Source: SLDF01 sp964537925 (GTDB taxonomy: Bacteria > Bacteroidota > Bacteroidia > Chitinophagales > Saprospiraceae). Taken from it: DNA of 64,000 nt. This document shows positions 44,776 to 53,645 of the stretch, piece by piece (the first letter of the stretch is position 1; every line of letters begins with the position of its first letter). The notes under the pieces are model-generated. The model was not told where the DNA came from. It searched no databases and saw nothing but the letters and a program-made list of their open reading frames with translations. Location: positions 1 to 64,000 of the forward strand of contig CAZICV010000006.1 in the NCBI GenBank assembly GCA_964537925.1, in the 5' to 3' direction. Both the position numbers and the translations under genes were made by a program.

Positions 44776-45798
44776 TTAATATATCGGACAGGTTTTATAC
44801 ACTGCGAGCGGCTTCACTTTCAGGATGCGGTACGAGATGGAAAGCTCGGGGCCTCCCCTCCTGTTAGTCGCAACCCTGAAATCCGAATAGTTGAAGTCAT
44901 AGCTCAGACCCAGATGCCAGGTCTTCCAGTGAAACTCGATGGTCGGGATGATCGCATCCGCTACACGCCAGTTTACACCTGCTACCAGGGCGAGCTCTTT
45001 ACCCCGCTTCTGGTTGAGATAGAATTTTCCGCCAAGTCCGGCGACGATCTCTGAGTTTGGTCCCTGCAGCTGGTACGTACCATTGAGGAGGATGTCGATA
45101 CCGTTGGTGATCTTGAGGGCGCCGAGACCGTGCAGCGATATGCGGCTTGGCAGCGGGTTGTCGCCTCCGTTGATGAAATTCTGGTTGGGCTTGTTAAAAT
45201 GGTAATAGCCTACGCCCAGATCCAGCTTGCTGCGTTGGTCATTGCCCTGGATACGGTAATTGAGTCCTCCTGAAAAGTCGAGATACAGGAATGAAGTATT
45301 CTGGAAGTTCTCATTTGAAGGCAGGGTCGGGTCAAACTGCAGTCCCGTGAATTGTCCGTCCCAGGTAAGGTTGTTCAGTTTGAACGCACGTTGAGCTCCC
45401 GCGACCTGTACACCGGCCGTGATCAGGTTGTTCTGGTTGAGCAGGTAGGTAAACGAACCGCTCACACCCAGGTGCAGCCAGTTGAGGCTGGGTGTACCTG
45501 CGAGATCATAGTTGAAGTTGATACCGAGCCCCCAGAAATACTTATCCGACCGCTTTGGATACAACTTGGTATCAAAAGCAGCCGTGAATGTGGTATACGG
45601 TACCGGTACACTCCTCCATTGGTCCCTGAAATTGCCCATAAAGCGCAGGTCTCCGTTGAAGATACCTGTCAGGGCGGGATTCATATTCAGGGGCGAGTGG
45701 TAAAACTGTGAATAGTGGATATCCTGACCCATCAGCATGCTACCGGGCAACACCATCAACAGACACCACCTTATCGTGAATAGTAAGGTTCGTTTCAA
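44776..45798 (-). CDS. PorP/SprF-family type IX secretion outer-membrane protein
   Basis: A 340-residue outer-membrane beta-barrel of the PorP/SprF family. Characteristic text is QDIHYSQFYHSPLNMNPALTGIFNGD just after the signal peptide, followed by RDQWRSVPVPYTTF and a barrel ending in FNYSDFRVAT...ISYRILKVKPL. SprF-like proteins are specific partners for type B cargo such as SprB. The start is TTG 45798: it gives a positively charged signal peptide, and an in-frame stop lies a few codons upstream. First gene of the block 45798-36130. Confidence 0.9.
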   Translation of the reverse strand: MKRTLLFTIRWCLLMVLPGSMLMGQDIHYSQFYHSPLNMNPALTGIFNGDLRFMGNFRDQWRSVPVPYTTFTAAFDTKLYPKRSDKYFWGLGINFNYDLAGTPSLNWLHLGVSGSFTYLLNQNNLITAGVQVAGAQRAFKLNNLTWDGQFTGLQFDPTLPSNENFQNTSFLYLDFSGGLNYRIQGNDQRSKLDLGVGYYHFNKPNQNFINGGDNPLPSRISLHGLGALKITNGIDILLNGTYQLQGPNSEIVAGLGGKFYLNQKRGKELALVAGVNWRVADAIIPTIEFHWKTWHLGLSYDFNYSDFRVATNRRGGPELSISYRILKVKPLAVYKTCPIY

Positions 45799-45932
45799 AG
45801 CTCGACTGTTTTATTGTTAATCAATAAAAACGCAACAACTTGTAATACAGCAAATACTATACCAGTGATAAAAGATTTGGGTTGGGTTCTTGAGTTAGGT
45901 CACCGCTATCGTGATATCACAGTATCTCTACG

Positions 45933-45940
45933 CAAATATA
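45933..45940 (-). promoter_or_regulatory. Possible -7 element (TATATTTG) for the PorP-PorE-cargo block
   Basis: On the minus strand TATATTTG fits TAnnTTTG and lies 135 bp upstream of the PorP-like TTG start. No TTG is found at the -33 distance. This is the only consensus hit in the divergent gap. Confidence 0.25.
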
Positions 45941-46057
45941 CGTCAATCTTACTATTAGGGCTTAGCTGTATATTTTTTTTTCAATATGACAAGCCCCTCT
46001 GATAATACACTCAGACCAGCACAACAATACGTATATTGCAAAGTCAACATATGTATA

Positions 46058-47656
46058 ATGGCTCTTGACACAAGGGATACCGGAGGTGGTTTTGACGATC
46101 ATTTCAGAACGGATATAAGTCTGAGACCGGTCCTGACCGGCCGGGAAATCGCGCGCTGGGATGCTTATACCATTGCACAAGGTCCCCGCTCTGCTGCGGG
46201 CCTGATGGAGTCGGCGGCAGAGGTGTTCTGTACCTGGTTTACAGAACGTTTCTCTGACAAGGATCAGCCAGTAGTCCTGCTGGCAGGCCCCGGCAACAAC
46301 GGGGGCGACGCCCTTTGTATCGCCCGGTTGCTCGTACTGGCCGATTACAGCGCCGTTCATCTCCTGGTCTTTTGCGAGGACCTGCCGCACACGGAAGAGT
46401 GGTTGCTCAACCGCTCCAGGCTGCCCAACCGGGATGTACTGCATATATTCACGGCAGGTTCCGGTGAGCAGTTGCCAGCGCTGCCTCGCGGGGCCATCCT
46501 GGTCGACGGTCTGTTCGGTGCAGGGCTCAACAGGCCCCTGGCTGATCCCTGGTCTTCCTGGATAGATGCACTCTCTGCACGCGAGTTCAGCTCAAGGATA
46601 GCGATTGACATCCCATCCGGCGCACACCCGGACCACCCCTCTGAGGGGCCGGTATTGAAGGCTGACTGGACCGTCTGCTTTGAGGTGCTGAAACGCAGCG
46701 CTCTTTTTGCGGGGAGTCACCGCCACTACGGCCGCATAGTCGTACTTCCGATCGGTTTGTCGCAGGATTTTCATGCCGCGCACCCGGGGTCTGAGTGGTG
46801 GGTCGACGCCGGGCTGGCAGCTTCACTGTGCAGGTCGCGGGACCCTTTTTCGCACAAAGGCAGTTTCGGCAAGGCCTACCTTATCTGCGGGTCTGCCCGC
46901 TATCCCGGCGCCGCATTATTGAGCGCCAGGGCATGCCTGCGTGCCGGCGCCGGACTTGTCTTCCTGCGCACTGCTTATCGCCATATCGGATACCTGGCCG
47001 GCGCATGTCCCGAGATCATTCCCGACCCCGATCTACTACCGGATGAAGTTAGCTCCTGGGATCCCGACCTGCTTGGCCGGGCTACTGCGGTTGCCGTGGG
47101 CTCAGGCCTGGGCCATACAGAGACCACTACCCTGCTGTTGCGCAGGCTGCTGGCTACCGGAGACGCTCTCCCTCCGCTCGTACTGGACGCGGATGCGCTC
47201 AATATACTGGCAGCCGACCACTCTTTGCTGGATTTGGTGCCGGCGGGCACCATACTTACCCCGCACCCCGGAGAGTTTGACCGTTTGTTTGGCGAGCACA
47301 CGGATGATTATACCCGGTATGAGACCCTCTGCCGGGTAGCTGAAGAGCGATCCCTTTTCATCGTCCTCAAGGGAGCCTATACCCGTATAGCTACGCCTTA
47401 CGGGCACAGGTTTTTCAACCTGAGCGGCAATCCCGGTATGGCCAAGGCAGGCTCCGGGGATGTGCTGACCGGTATTCTTTGCGCGTTACTGGCCCAGGGA
47501 TATCCACCGCTGCACGCCTGTCTGCTGGGGGTATACCTGCATGGCCTCGCCGGCGACCTGGCGGTGGCCGCCGGTTCGGTACACAGCCTGCTGGCAAGCG
47601 ATATCACGGAACATATACCTGCGGCATATAAAGCTATCATACCCGTTGATCTATGA
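46058..47656 (+). CDS. nnr: Bifunctional NAD(P)H-hydrate epimerase / ADP-dependent dehydratase
   Basis: A 532-residue metabolite-repair enzyme. The N-terminal YjeF_N epimerase domain has GREIARWDAYTIAQG and LLAGPGNNGGDALCIARLL, and the C-terminal YjeF_C dehydratase has GSFGKAYLICGSARYPGAALLS, LTPHPGEFDRLFG and GNPGMAKAGSGDVLTG. It restores NAD(P)H damaged to NAD(P)HX. The start is uncertain: ATG 46058 fits the conserved region, but ATG 45986 is in frame and would add 24 unconserved residues. Its stop overlaps the sirtuin ATG by 4 bp. Confidence 0.92.
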   Translation: MALDTRDTGGGFDDHFRTDISLRPVLTGREIARWDAYTIAQGPRSAAGLMESAAEVFCTWFTERFSDKDQPVVLLAGPGNNGGDALCIARLLVLADYSAVHLLVFCEDLPHTEEWLLNRSRLPNRDVLHIFTAGSGEQLPALPRGAILVDGLFGAGLNRPLADPWSSWIDALSAREFSSRIAIDIPSGAHPDHPSEGPVLKADWTVCFEVLKRSALFAGSHRHYGRIVVLPIGLSQDFHAAHPGSEWWVDAGLAASLCRSRDPFSHKGSFGKAYLICGSARYPGAALLSARACLRAGAGLVFLRTAYRHIGYLAGACPEIIPDPDLLPDEVSSWDPDLLGRATAVAVGSGLGHTETTTLLLRRLLATGDALPPLVLDADALNILAADHSLLDLVPAGTILTPHPGEFDRLFGEHTDDYTRYETLCRVAEERSLFIVLKGAYTRIATPYGHRFFNLSGNPGMAKAGSGDVLTGILCALLAQGYPPLHACLLGVYLHGLAGDLAVAAGSVHSLLASDITEHIPAAYKAIIPVDL

Positions 47657-48327
47657 AGAAAATAGTTGTCCTGAGCGGCGCCGGTATCAGCGCTGAGAGC
47701 GGTATTTCGACATTTCGCGATGCAGGTGGCCTGTGGGAAGGACACGATATCATGGAAGTCGCTTCACCTGAAGGATGGTACAAGAACCAGGCGCTTGTCC
47801 TGGACTTCTACAATAAGCGCAGGCGCCAACTCAAGGAAGTGCTTCCCAATGAAGCACACCGTATCCTGGCGCAGATGCAGGACATGGCGGATGTACATAT
47901 CATTACGCAGAATGTAGACGACCTGCATGAGCGGGCCGGTTCGAGGAAGGTCGTACACCTGCACGGAGAGCTTGTCAAGTCCCGGAGTACCGGCCCTACA
48001 GCGACAGTCTACCCTTGTGCAGGCGATATAGTTCCCGGTGATCTTTGTGACGATGGGTTCCAGCTACGACCGCATATCGTCTGGTTTGGCGAGCAGGTAC
48101 CTGAGATGGTCCGTGCTTCGGAGCTGGCTGCACAGGCGGATATCTTTCTCATAGTAGGCACTTCACTGCAGGTCTACCCTGCCGCCGGGCTTTTTTATGA
48201 CTCGCCTGCCCACACAGATATCTATTATATCGACCCGGCTCCGGGATACGTACCAGCCGGTGTACGGGTACTCCGGCAAAAAGCGTCCGAGGGAATGCGG
48301 GTAGTCTATGAACACCTCTTCGGTTAG
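47653..48327 (+). CDS. cobB: NAD-dependent protein deacylase (sirtuin, CobB-like)
   Basis: A 224-residue sirtuin. NAD-binding GAGISAESGISTFRDAGGLW, QNVDDLHERAG and the catalytic His in VVHLHGEL (near residue 108) are intact, as is PHIVWFGE. The usual four zinc cysteines are not all present: the region after HGEL reads STGPTATVYPC...GDLC, with only two cysteines. Class III CobB-type enzymes remove acyl groups from lysines while consuming NAD. ATGA overlap with the NAD(P)HX-repair gene suggests coupled translation. Confidence 0.92.
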   Translation: MKKIVVLSGAGISAESGISTFRDAGGLWEGHDIMEVASPEGWYKNQALVLDFYNKRRRQLKEVLPNEAHRILAQMQDMADVHIITQNVDDLHERAGSRKVVHLHGELVKSRSTGPTATVYPCAGDIVPGDLCDDGFQLRPHIVWFGEQVPEMVRASELAAQADIFLIVGTSLQVYPAAGLFYDSPAHTDIYYIDPAPGYVPAGVRVLRQKASEGMRVVYEHLFG

Positions 48328-48372
48328 CGCCTGCAGGTCATATTATTTTCTGCCATGAGCCGGTGATATAAC

Positions 48373-48420
48373 GATAAAGAGACGATACCTGTCTGATACC
48401 GCCTCTTTATCACGTTTTTT
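48373..48420. terminator. Terminator between convergent sirtuin and nrdA genes
   Basis: A 9-bp stem (48373-48381 with 48403-48411) with a 21-nt loop is followed by TTTTTT at 48415-48420. It lies between the convergent stops 48327 and 48443. The U-run favours the + strand. Confidence 0.75.
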
Positions 48421-48442
48421 ATAGATGATATACCGGAGTTTA

Positions 48443-50845
48443 TCAGCTACCGCACATCAGGCAGTTGGGATCATCCAGGCTACAGGCTTTTATCTCCTGC
48501 ATCTCTTCCAGTTCCACCTCGTTTACAGCAGTCGTACGGGCGTTATCAGCTTCTTTGACGACAAATTTCTGTTGGTGTTTTTCGCCCAGCGTAAACTTGA
48601 TCGGGTCTACCGCAGCCTTGGACCTGAGGTAATACATACCTGTCTTGAGTCCTTTCTGCCATGCGTGGAAGTGCATGGAAGTAAGCTTGGAGAAGCTGGC
48701 ATTCTCTACGAAGAGGTTGAGACTCTGGCTCTGGCAGATGAAGGCTCCGCGGTCTGCACTCATATCTATGATCACCCGCTGACTGATCTCCCATGCTGTT
48801 TTGTAAAGCTCCTTAATAGATTGTGGGAGATCGCCGATGTGTTGCACCGAACCGTTGCTGGCCATGAGTTTTTCTTTCATCTCCTCGTTCCACAGTCCCA
48901 GGCCGATGAGATCATTGAGCAAGTGTTTGTTGACTACAATATACTCGCCGGAGAGCGTACGTCTTGTGTATATATTCGATGTGTACGGCTCGAAGCACTC
49001 ATTGTTGCCGAGGATCTGCGAGGTAGATGCCGTCGGCATCGGCGCTACAAGCAGTGAGTTGCGCAGACCAAACTTGCGGATACGCGCCTTCAGTCCTTCC
49101 CAGTCGTGGCGGTCGCCGGGTTTCACTCCCCACAGGTCAAACTGAAGTTCGCCCTGGCTGGCCGGTGAACCTTCGTAAGAAGCATATGCACCGTGCTGTT
49201 CTGCCAGCGCACAGCTTTCCGTCAGCGCAGCGAAATAGATCGTCTCAAAGATATCCTTGTTGAGCTTGCGGGCTTCGGGACTGTCAAACGGGTGACGCAT
49301 CATGATGAATGCATCGGCCAGACCCTGTACACCGATACCGATCGGGCGGTGGCGAAGGTTACTGTTGCGCGCTTCCGGTATCGGGTAGTAGTTGATATCG
49401 ATGACCTTGTTGAGGTTGCGCGTCACCACACGGGTGATATCGTAGAGGCGCTCGAAGTCGTATTGCTGGTCTTCCGTCCTGACGAATTTGTTGAGTGCTA
49501 TGGAAGCGAGGTTACAGACAGCGACTTCATCCTTGGAAGTATACTCCATGATCTCAGTACAGAGATTGCTGGAGCGGATGGTACCGAGGTTTTTCTGGTT
49601 GGACTTCTTGTTGGCGGCGTCCTTGTAGAGAATATATGGTGTACCTGTCTCGATCTGCGACTCCAGGATGGCAAACCACAGGTCCTGCGCCTTGATGACT
49701 TTGCGGGCTTTGCCGGCTGCTTCGTACTCGTGGTAGAGCTTTTCGAACTCACCGCCATAGCTGTCATAGAGCCCCGGGCATTCGTTCGGGCAGAAGAGCG
49801 CCCAGTCTGCATTATGCTTGACACGCTCCATGAAGAGGTCCGGTATCCACATAGCGTAGAAGAGGTCGCGCGCGCGCATTTCTTCCTTGCCGTGATTTTT
49901 CTTCAGTTCGAGAAAATCGAGTACATCGGCATGCCAGGGCTCGAGGTAGATCGCAAAAGCACCTTTACGCTTGCCACCGCCCTGGTCCACGTAGCGGGCT
50001 GTGTCGTTGAATACGCGCAGCATCGGTATGATACCGTTGGAAGTCCCTCCCGTGCCTTTGATATAGCTGCCCTTGGCGCGGATATTGTGGATGCTGAGAC
50101 CGATCCCTCCTGCAGACTGCGAGATACGTGCACAGCGGGACAGTGTCTCGAATATACCGGAGATACTGTCATCCGTCATGCTCAGCAGGAAGCAGGAAGA
50201 AAGCTGCGGCTTGGGCGTACCGGCATTGAACAGTGTCGGGGTAGCGTGGATAAACCACTTCTCGGACATGAGATTATACGTCTCTATGGCAGATTCTATA
50301 TCGCTTCCGTGGATACCTACCGCAGCGCGCATCAGCATATGTTGCGGGCGCTCGACCACGCGGTTGCTCATCCTCAGCAGGTAAGAACGCTCCAGCGTCT
50401 TGAACCCGAAATAATCGAAGCTGTAATCCCGGTCATAGATGATCGCCGAATCCAGCGTTTCGCTGTTGTCGCGGATGATGGCGATGGTCTCGTCGCTGAT
50501 GAGATTGGCTCGTTCTTCCGTAGCGGGATCTATATAGTGAAAGAGCCCCTCCATAGTTTTGGAAAACGACTTATTCGTATTCTTATGCAGGTTGGATACT
50601 GCGATACGTGCAGCCAGCAACGCATAGTCCGGGTGTATCGCAGCCATTGTAGCGGCTGTCTCGGCAGCCAGGTTATCCAGTTCGGAAGTCGTGACACCGT
50701 CGAAAATACCCTGGATCACCTTTTTGGCGATCTCGATCGGGTCCACATATTCCTGGTTGAGACCGTAGCAGAGCTTCTTGACACGCGCGGTGATCTTGTC
50801 AAAACTCACATCTTCCTTTCTGCCGCTTCTTTTTACAACTTGCAT
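48443..50845 (-). CDS. nrdA: Class Ia ribonucleotide reductase, alpha subunit
   Basis: An 800-residue R1 subunit. The ATP-cone (VVKRSGRKEDVSFDKITARVKKL, about 1-90) gives allosteric overall-activity control. The catalytic barrel includes SSCFLLSM, NLCTEIMEYTS and PMPTASTSQILGNNE. The C-terminal shuttle cysteines are in CSLDDPNCLMCGS. It converts ribonucleoside diphosphates to dNDPs with NrdB. It lies 49 bp downstream of nrdB, in the same transcript. Confidence 0.96.
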   Translation of the reverse strand: MQVVKRSGRKEDVSFDKITARVKKLCYGLNQEYVDPIEIAKKVIQGIFDGVTTSELDNLAAETAATMAAIHPDYALLAARIAVSNLHKNTNKSFSKTMEGLFHYIDPATEERANLISDETIAIIRDNSETLDSAIIYDRDYSFDYFGFKTLERSYLLRMSNRVVERPQHMLMRAAVGIHGSDIESAIETYNLMSEKWFIHATPTLFNAGTPKPQLSSCFLLSMTDDSISGIFETLSRCARISQSAGGIGLSIHNIRAKGSYIKGTGGTSNGIIPMLRVFNDTARYVDQGGGKRKGAFAIYLEPWHADVLDFLELKKNHGKEEMRARDLFYAMWIPDLFMERVKHNADWALFCPNECPGLYDSYGGEFEKLYHEYEAAGKARKVIKAQDLWFAILESQIETGTPYILYKDAANKKSNQKNLGTIRSSNLCTEIMEYTSKDEVAVCNLASIALNKFVRTEDQQYDFERLYDITRVVTRNLNKVIDINYYPIPEARNSNLRHRPIGIGVQGLADAFIMMRHPFDSPEARKLNKDIFETIYFAALTESCALAEQHGAYASYEGSPASQGELQFDLWGVKPGDRHDWEGLKARIRKFGLRNSLLVAPMPTASTSQILGNNECFEPYTSNIYTRRTLSGEYIVVNKHLLNDLIGLGLWNEEMKEKLMASNGSVQHIGDLPQSIKELYKTAWEISQRVIIDMSADRGAFICQSQSLNLFVENASFSKLTSMHFHAWQKGLKTGMYYLRSKAAVDPIKFTLGEKHQQKFVVKEADNARTTAVNEVELEEMQEIKACSLDDPNCLMCGS

Positions 50846-50894
50846 GATAAGGTATATTCTTTTATATGGTGTGTTAGAGAATGTAGTTTTCTGA

Positions 50895-51878
50895 TCAGAA
50901 GTCTTCTTCGAGACTGAATATCTGTTCCTCTTTCTTGGCCATGACCCCGGCTTTCTGGTAGTCTCCGACCCGTTTTTCGAAGAAATTGGTCTTGCCTTGC
51001 AGGGAGATCATTTCCATCCAGGGGAACGGGTTCTCTACATTGTAGAGCTTTGGTGCTCCGAGAGAGACCAGCAGACGGTCGGCGACAAATTCGATATACT
51101 GGCACATGAGCTCGGAATTCATACCTATGAGGTTGACGGGCAGTGCATCCGAGACGAACTCCTTTTCAATCGTCACGGCATCGGCGATGATAGCCTGTGC
51201 CGTTGCGGCCTCCAGTTTGTTCTGCACGTGCTGGTTGTAGAGCAGGCAGGCAAAGTCACAGTGCATACCCTCGTCGCGGGAGATCAGTTCATTGCTGAAT
51301 GTGAGCCCGGGCATAAGGCCGCGCTTCTTGAGCCAGAAGATCGAGCAGAATGATCCTGAAAAGAAAATGCCCTCTACGGCTGCAAAAGCGATCAGGCGTT
51401 CCTGGAAGGAGCCGTTCTGTATCCAGCGCAATGCCCATTCCGCTTTCTTCTTCACACAGTCCAGGTGTTCGATCGCGTTGAACAGGTAATCTTTATCTTT
51501 TACGTCTTTTATATATGTATCGATCAGCAGCGAATAGGTCTCTGAGTGGATGTTTTCCATCATGATCTGGAAACCGTAGAAAAACTTCGCCTCCGTATAC
51601 TGTACCTCGTTGACAAAGTTGGTGGCCAGGTTCTCATTGACGATGCCGTCGCTTGCCGCAAAAAAGGCAAGTACATGCTTGATAAAGTGACGCTCGTCGT
51701 CGTTCAGTTTGTTTTCCCAGTCACTGCCATCCTGCGACAGATCTATCTCCTCAGCTGTCCAGAACGATGCTTCCGCCTTCTTGTAGAAAGACCAGATATC
51801 ATTGTGTTCGATTGGAAACAAAACAAACCTGTTCGGATTGTCTTGCAAAATAGGCTCTATCATCCCACTCATAATCAT
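50895..51878 (-). CDS. nrdB: Class Ia ribonucleotide reductase, beta subunit
   Basis: A 327-residue R2 subunit. The di-iron ligands and radical tyrosine are in the expected places: FFAASDGIVNENL, EAKFFYGFQIMMENIHSETY (radical Tyr in FYGFQ), and FSNELISRDEGMHCDFA. It generates the tyrosyl radical that NrdA needs. The start could be any of three close ATGs (51878, 51872, 51863); the first is given. A -7 match sits at 51898. First gene of the nrdB-nrdA pair. Confidence 0.96.
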   Translation of the reverse strand: MIMSGMIEPILQDNPNRFVLFPIEHNDIWSFYKKAEASFWTAEEIDLSQDGSDWENKLNDDERHFIKHVLAFFAASDGIVNENLATNFVNEVQYTEAKFFYGFQIMMENIHSETYSLLIDTYIKDVKDKDYLFNAIEHLDCVKKKAEWALRWIQNGSFQERLIAFAAVEGIFFSGSFCSIFWLKKRGLMPGLTFSNELISRDEGMHCDFACLLYNQHVQNKLEAATAQAIIADAVTIEKEFVSDALPVNLIGMNSELMCQYIEFVADRLLVSLGAPKLYNVENPFPWMEMISLQGKTNFFEKRVGDYQKAGVMAKKEEQIFSLEEDF

Positions 51879-51897
51879 AGTATTTTATATTATAAAT

Positions 51898-51905
51898 CAA
51901 ACATA
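51898..51905 (-). promoter_or_regulatory. -7 element (TATGTTTG) for nrdB-nrdA
   Basis: On the minus strand TATGTTTG matches TAnnTTTG, 20-27 bp before the first nrdB ATG. The -33 element is not clear. Confidence 0.35.
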
Positions 51906-52132
51906 TTCTACAAAAGCAGATGTCTGAGGAGAGCGAATATATACAAGCTGCTCGCTAAACCCAAAGAGACATTGTCAAAATATTTATACAATTTTTATCT
52001 ATATATACTGACAACCTGCCAGTGATATATCATGCACAACCCTCCGGGAAAATCGCTCCTGGTAATTGTGTCCGGAAGCGAAAGTAAAATTACAGAAATT
52101 CACTATATGACTCCCCGAAGTTACCAACACAC

Positions 52133-52141
52133 TGTGGATAA
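52133..52141 (-). promoter_or_regulatory. Exact DnaA-box 9-mer (TTATCCACA) upstream of nrdB
   Basis: The minus strand reads TTATCCACA, identical to the strong E. coli DnaA box. It lies about 255 bp upstream of nrdB. A single 9-mer can arise by chance, so function is not established. Confidence 0.35.
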
Positions 52142-52279
52142 TATGTGTAAAATATTGAATACGTGGGAGCTACATCCATTTGCTACCAACAGCCGGTGTG
52201 CATAACAGGAACACCATTGTCAGCCCGGCAACAAAGCGGGGCACAAATATGAGAAAAATATATAAATAAAAACAAAGAA

Positions 52280-53557
52280 TCAATCCAGTCGGATAGCACG
52301 GATCGGGCTGATGCGCTGAACGAGCAGTACGGGGAGCAGCAGAACGAGGAAAACGATCAGTATCAGTCCCAGGTTCAGCGTGAGAACGAATACCGGGTCC
52401 AGGTGTATCGGCGCTTCACTGAGATAATAATCTGCTTCATTGAGCCGTACGATGTGAAATGTCTTCTGCAGCCAGCACAGGAGCAGACCCGCAGCGTTGC
52501 CGATGAGGATGGCATAGATCAGTATACGCAGGGCAAACCAGACGAATATCATGCGTATACGACGGGTCGGCATGCCCAGTGTCTTGAGCAGCCCGATCAT
52601 ATGCACACGCTCCAGTATGAGAATGAGCGCTGTCGTCACCAGGTTGAAGATACAAACAACGATCATCAGGCCGATGATCAGGTACTGGTTGTAATCCTGC
52701 AGTTGCAGCCACTCGAAGATAGCGGGAAATCTTGCGCTGATCGGGATGGCATATACTTCCATAGGCAGGATCTCGTCAAAGAGATACTGCACGAAGGGGT
52801 TGCTGTTATCCAGGTCGTTCAGGAATATCTCCATGCCGCTGACCTGCTCCTGAGACCAGCCGAGTATCTGCTGCAGTATGCGCATATCCGCAAAAGCCAC
52901 TTTGCGGTCGTACTCTTCCAGTCCAGTCTTGTAGAGACCGGACACAGTGAACCGGCGGATGATCTGATCTCCTTCCCGTATAAAATATATATCAACCACT
53001 TCGCCGGTATCGACCTGGAGCCTGGCGGCTGTCTGCTCAGAGAGTACGATCTCCCTGGATATACTGTCGCCGGCAATGGCGGGCGGACGGCCCCGGCTCA
53101 TATACTGATCAAAGAAAGAGGGCAACAGGTCCGTACCGATACCTTTGACCTGTATCCCTTCAAAGTCATTCTTGTTCTTGAGGATGCCGGGAAACAATAC
53201 AAAACTCTGTATATGTCTCACCACCGGGCGGTCGCTCTTTGCCCCGGCGCCGTTGCGGAAAGGCGCTATGTCCGATTCACGCAGTCCGGCCAGTACATCT
53301 GCCGCCACCGCATCTCGCTTCAGCGGCACCGGCAGGAAAGACTGGTTGATCTCCATATCGGTGAGCACCACATGTCCCCAGAAGTCGAATACTTTAGAGG
53401 TGATCTCACGTTTGAAGCCGGTGATGAGGGCGACCGCGAGGATCATCACGAGCACACTCAGCGCACTCGTAGCGATACAGAGGCGTATGATGAGTCCTGA
53501 GAAAGCGCCGGTGCCCGGAGCGGTCAGCCGCCGGGCGATGAACAGTGAGAGATTCAA
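52280..53557 (-). CDS. LolCE/MacB-type ABC transporter permease
   Basis: A 425-residue FtsX-family permease with four membrane segments: one near 20-45, then three in the last third (LIIGLMIVVCIFNLVTTALIL, IFVWFALRILIYAILIGNAAGLLL, VFVLTLNLGLILIVFLVLLLP). A large periplasmic MacB-like domain lies between. The N-terminus NLSLFIARRL matches lipoprotein-releasing LolC/E relatives. The start is uncertain: TTG 53557 precedes the conserved NLSLF; TTG 53587 would add ten residues. No ATPase gene is adjacent. Confidence 0.85.
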   Translation of the reverse strand: MNLSLFIARRLTAPGTGAFSGLIIRLCIATSALSVLVMILAVALITGFKREITSKVFDFWGHVVLTDMEINQSFLPVPLKRDAVAADVLAGLRESDIAPFRNGAGAKSDRPVVRHIQSFVLFPGILKNKNDFEGIQVKGIGTDLLPSFFDQYMSRGRPPAIAGDSISREIVLSEQTAARLQVDTGEVVDIYFIREGDQIIRRFTVSGLYKTGLEEYDRKVAFADMRILQQILGWSQEQVSGMEIFLNDLDNSNPFVQYLFDEILPMEVYAIPISARFPAIFEWLQLQDYNQYLIIGLMIVVCIFNLVTTALILILERVHMIGLLKTLGMPTRRIRMIFVWFALRILIYAILIGNAAGLLLCWLQKTFHIVRLNEADYYLSEAPIHLDPVFVLTLNLGLILIVFLVLLLPVLLVQRISPIRAIRLD

Positions 53558-53613
53558 GGGAAAGGGTTTACCATCCTGTTCCGGCAAATATCATTATATT
53601 CTGCAACTTTGGA

Positions 53614-53621
53614 TATTTTTG
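53614..53621 (+). promoter_or_regulatory. -7 element (TATTTTTG) for tyrS
   Basis: TATTTTTG matches the -7 consensus 25 bp before ATG 53646. A -33 TTG is not obvious in the short divergent gap. Confidence 0.35.
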
Positions 53622-53645
53622 GCCCTTGCATAAAAAACACGCATC

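Larger units (their letters stand above)
51879..52279. other. 401-bp intergenic region upstream of nrdB (AT-rich)
   Basis: The region holds no convincing ORF and is noticeably AT-richer than its neighbours. It contains the nrdB -7 candidate (51898-51905), an exact DnaA-type 9-mer (52133-52141) and the 3' end region of the permease transcript. I looked for a paired NrdR box (16-bp acac...gtgt palindromes) and found only a partial match around 52125-52147. No RNA gene was recognised. Confidence 0.6.

Noticed and set aside
49193..50917. Long + strand open frame antisense to nrdA
   Set aside because: It mirrors the conserved nrdA coding frame and has no recognisable domain. Long antisense frames are expected from the codon bias of this genome.
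52125..52147. NrdR operator upstream of nrdB
   Set aside because: Only a partial ACAC...GTGT match with wrong internal spacing was found, without the expected second box.
52403..53500. 365-codon + strand frame opposite the FtsX-type permease
   Set aside because: It lacks any domain or signal and lies wholly within a clear permease gene. Its His- and Gln-rich text is typical of antisense translation.
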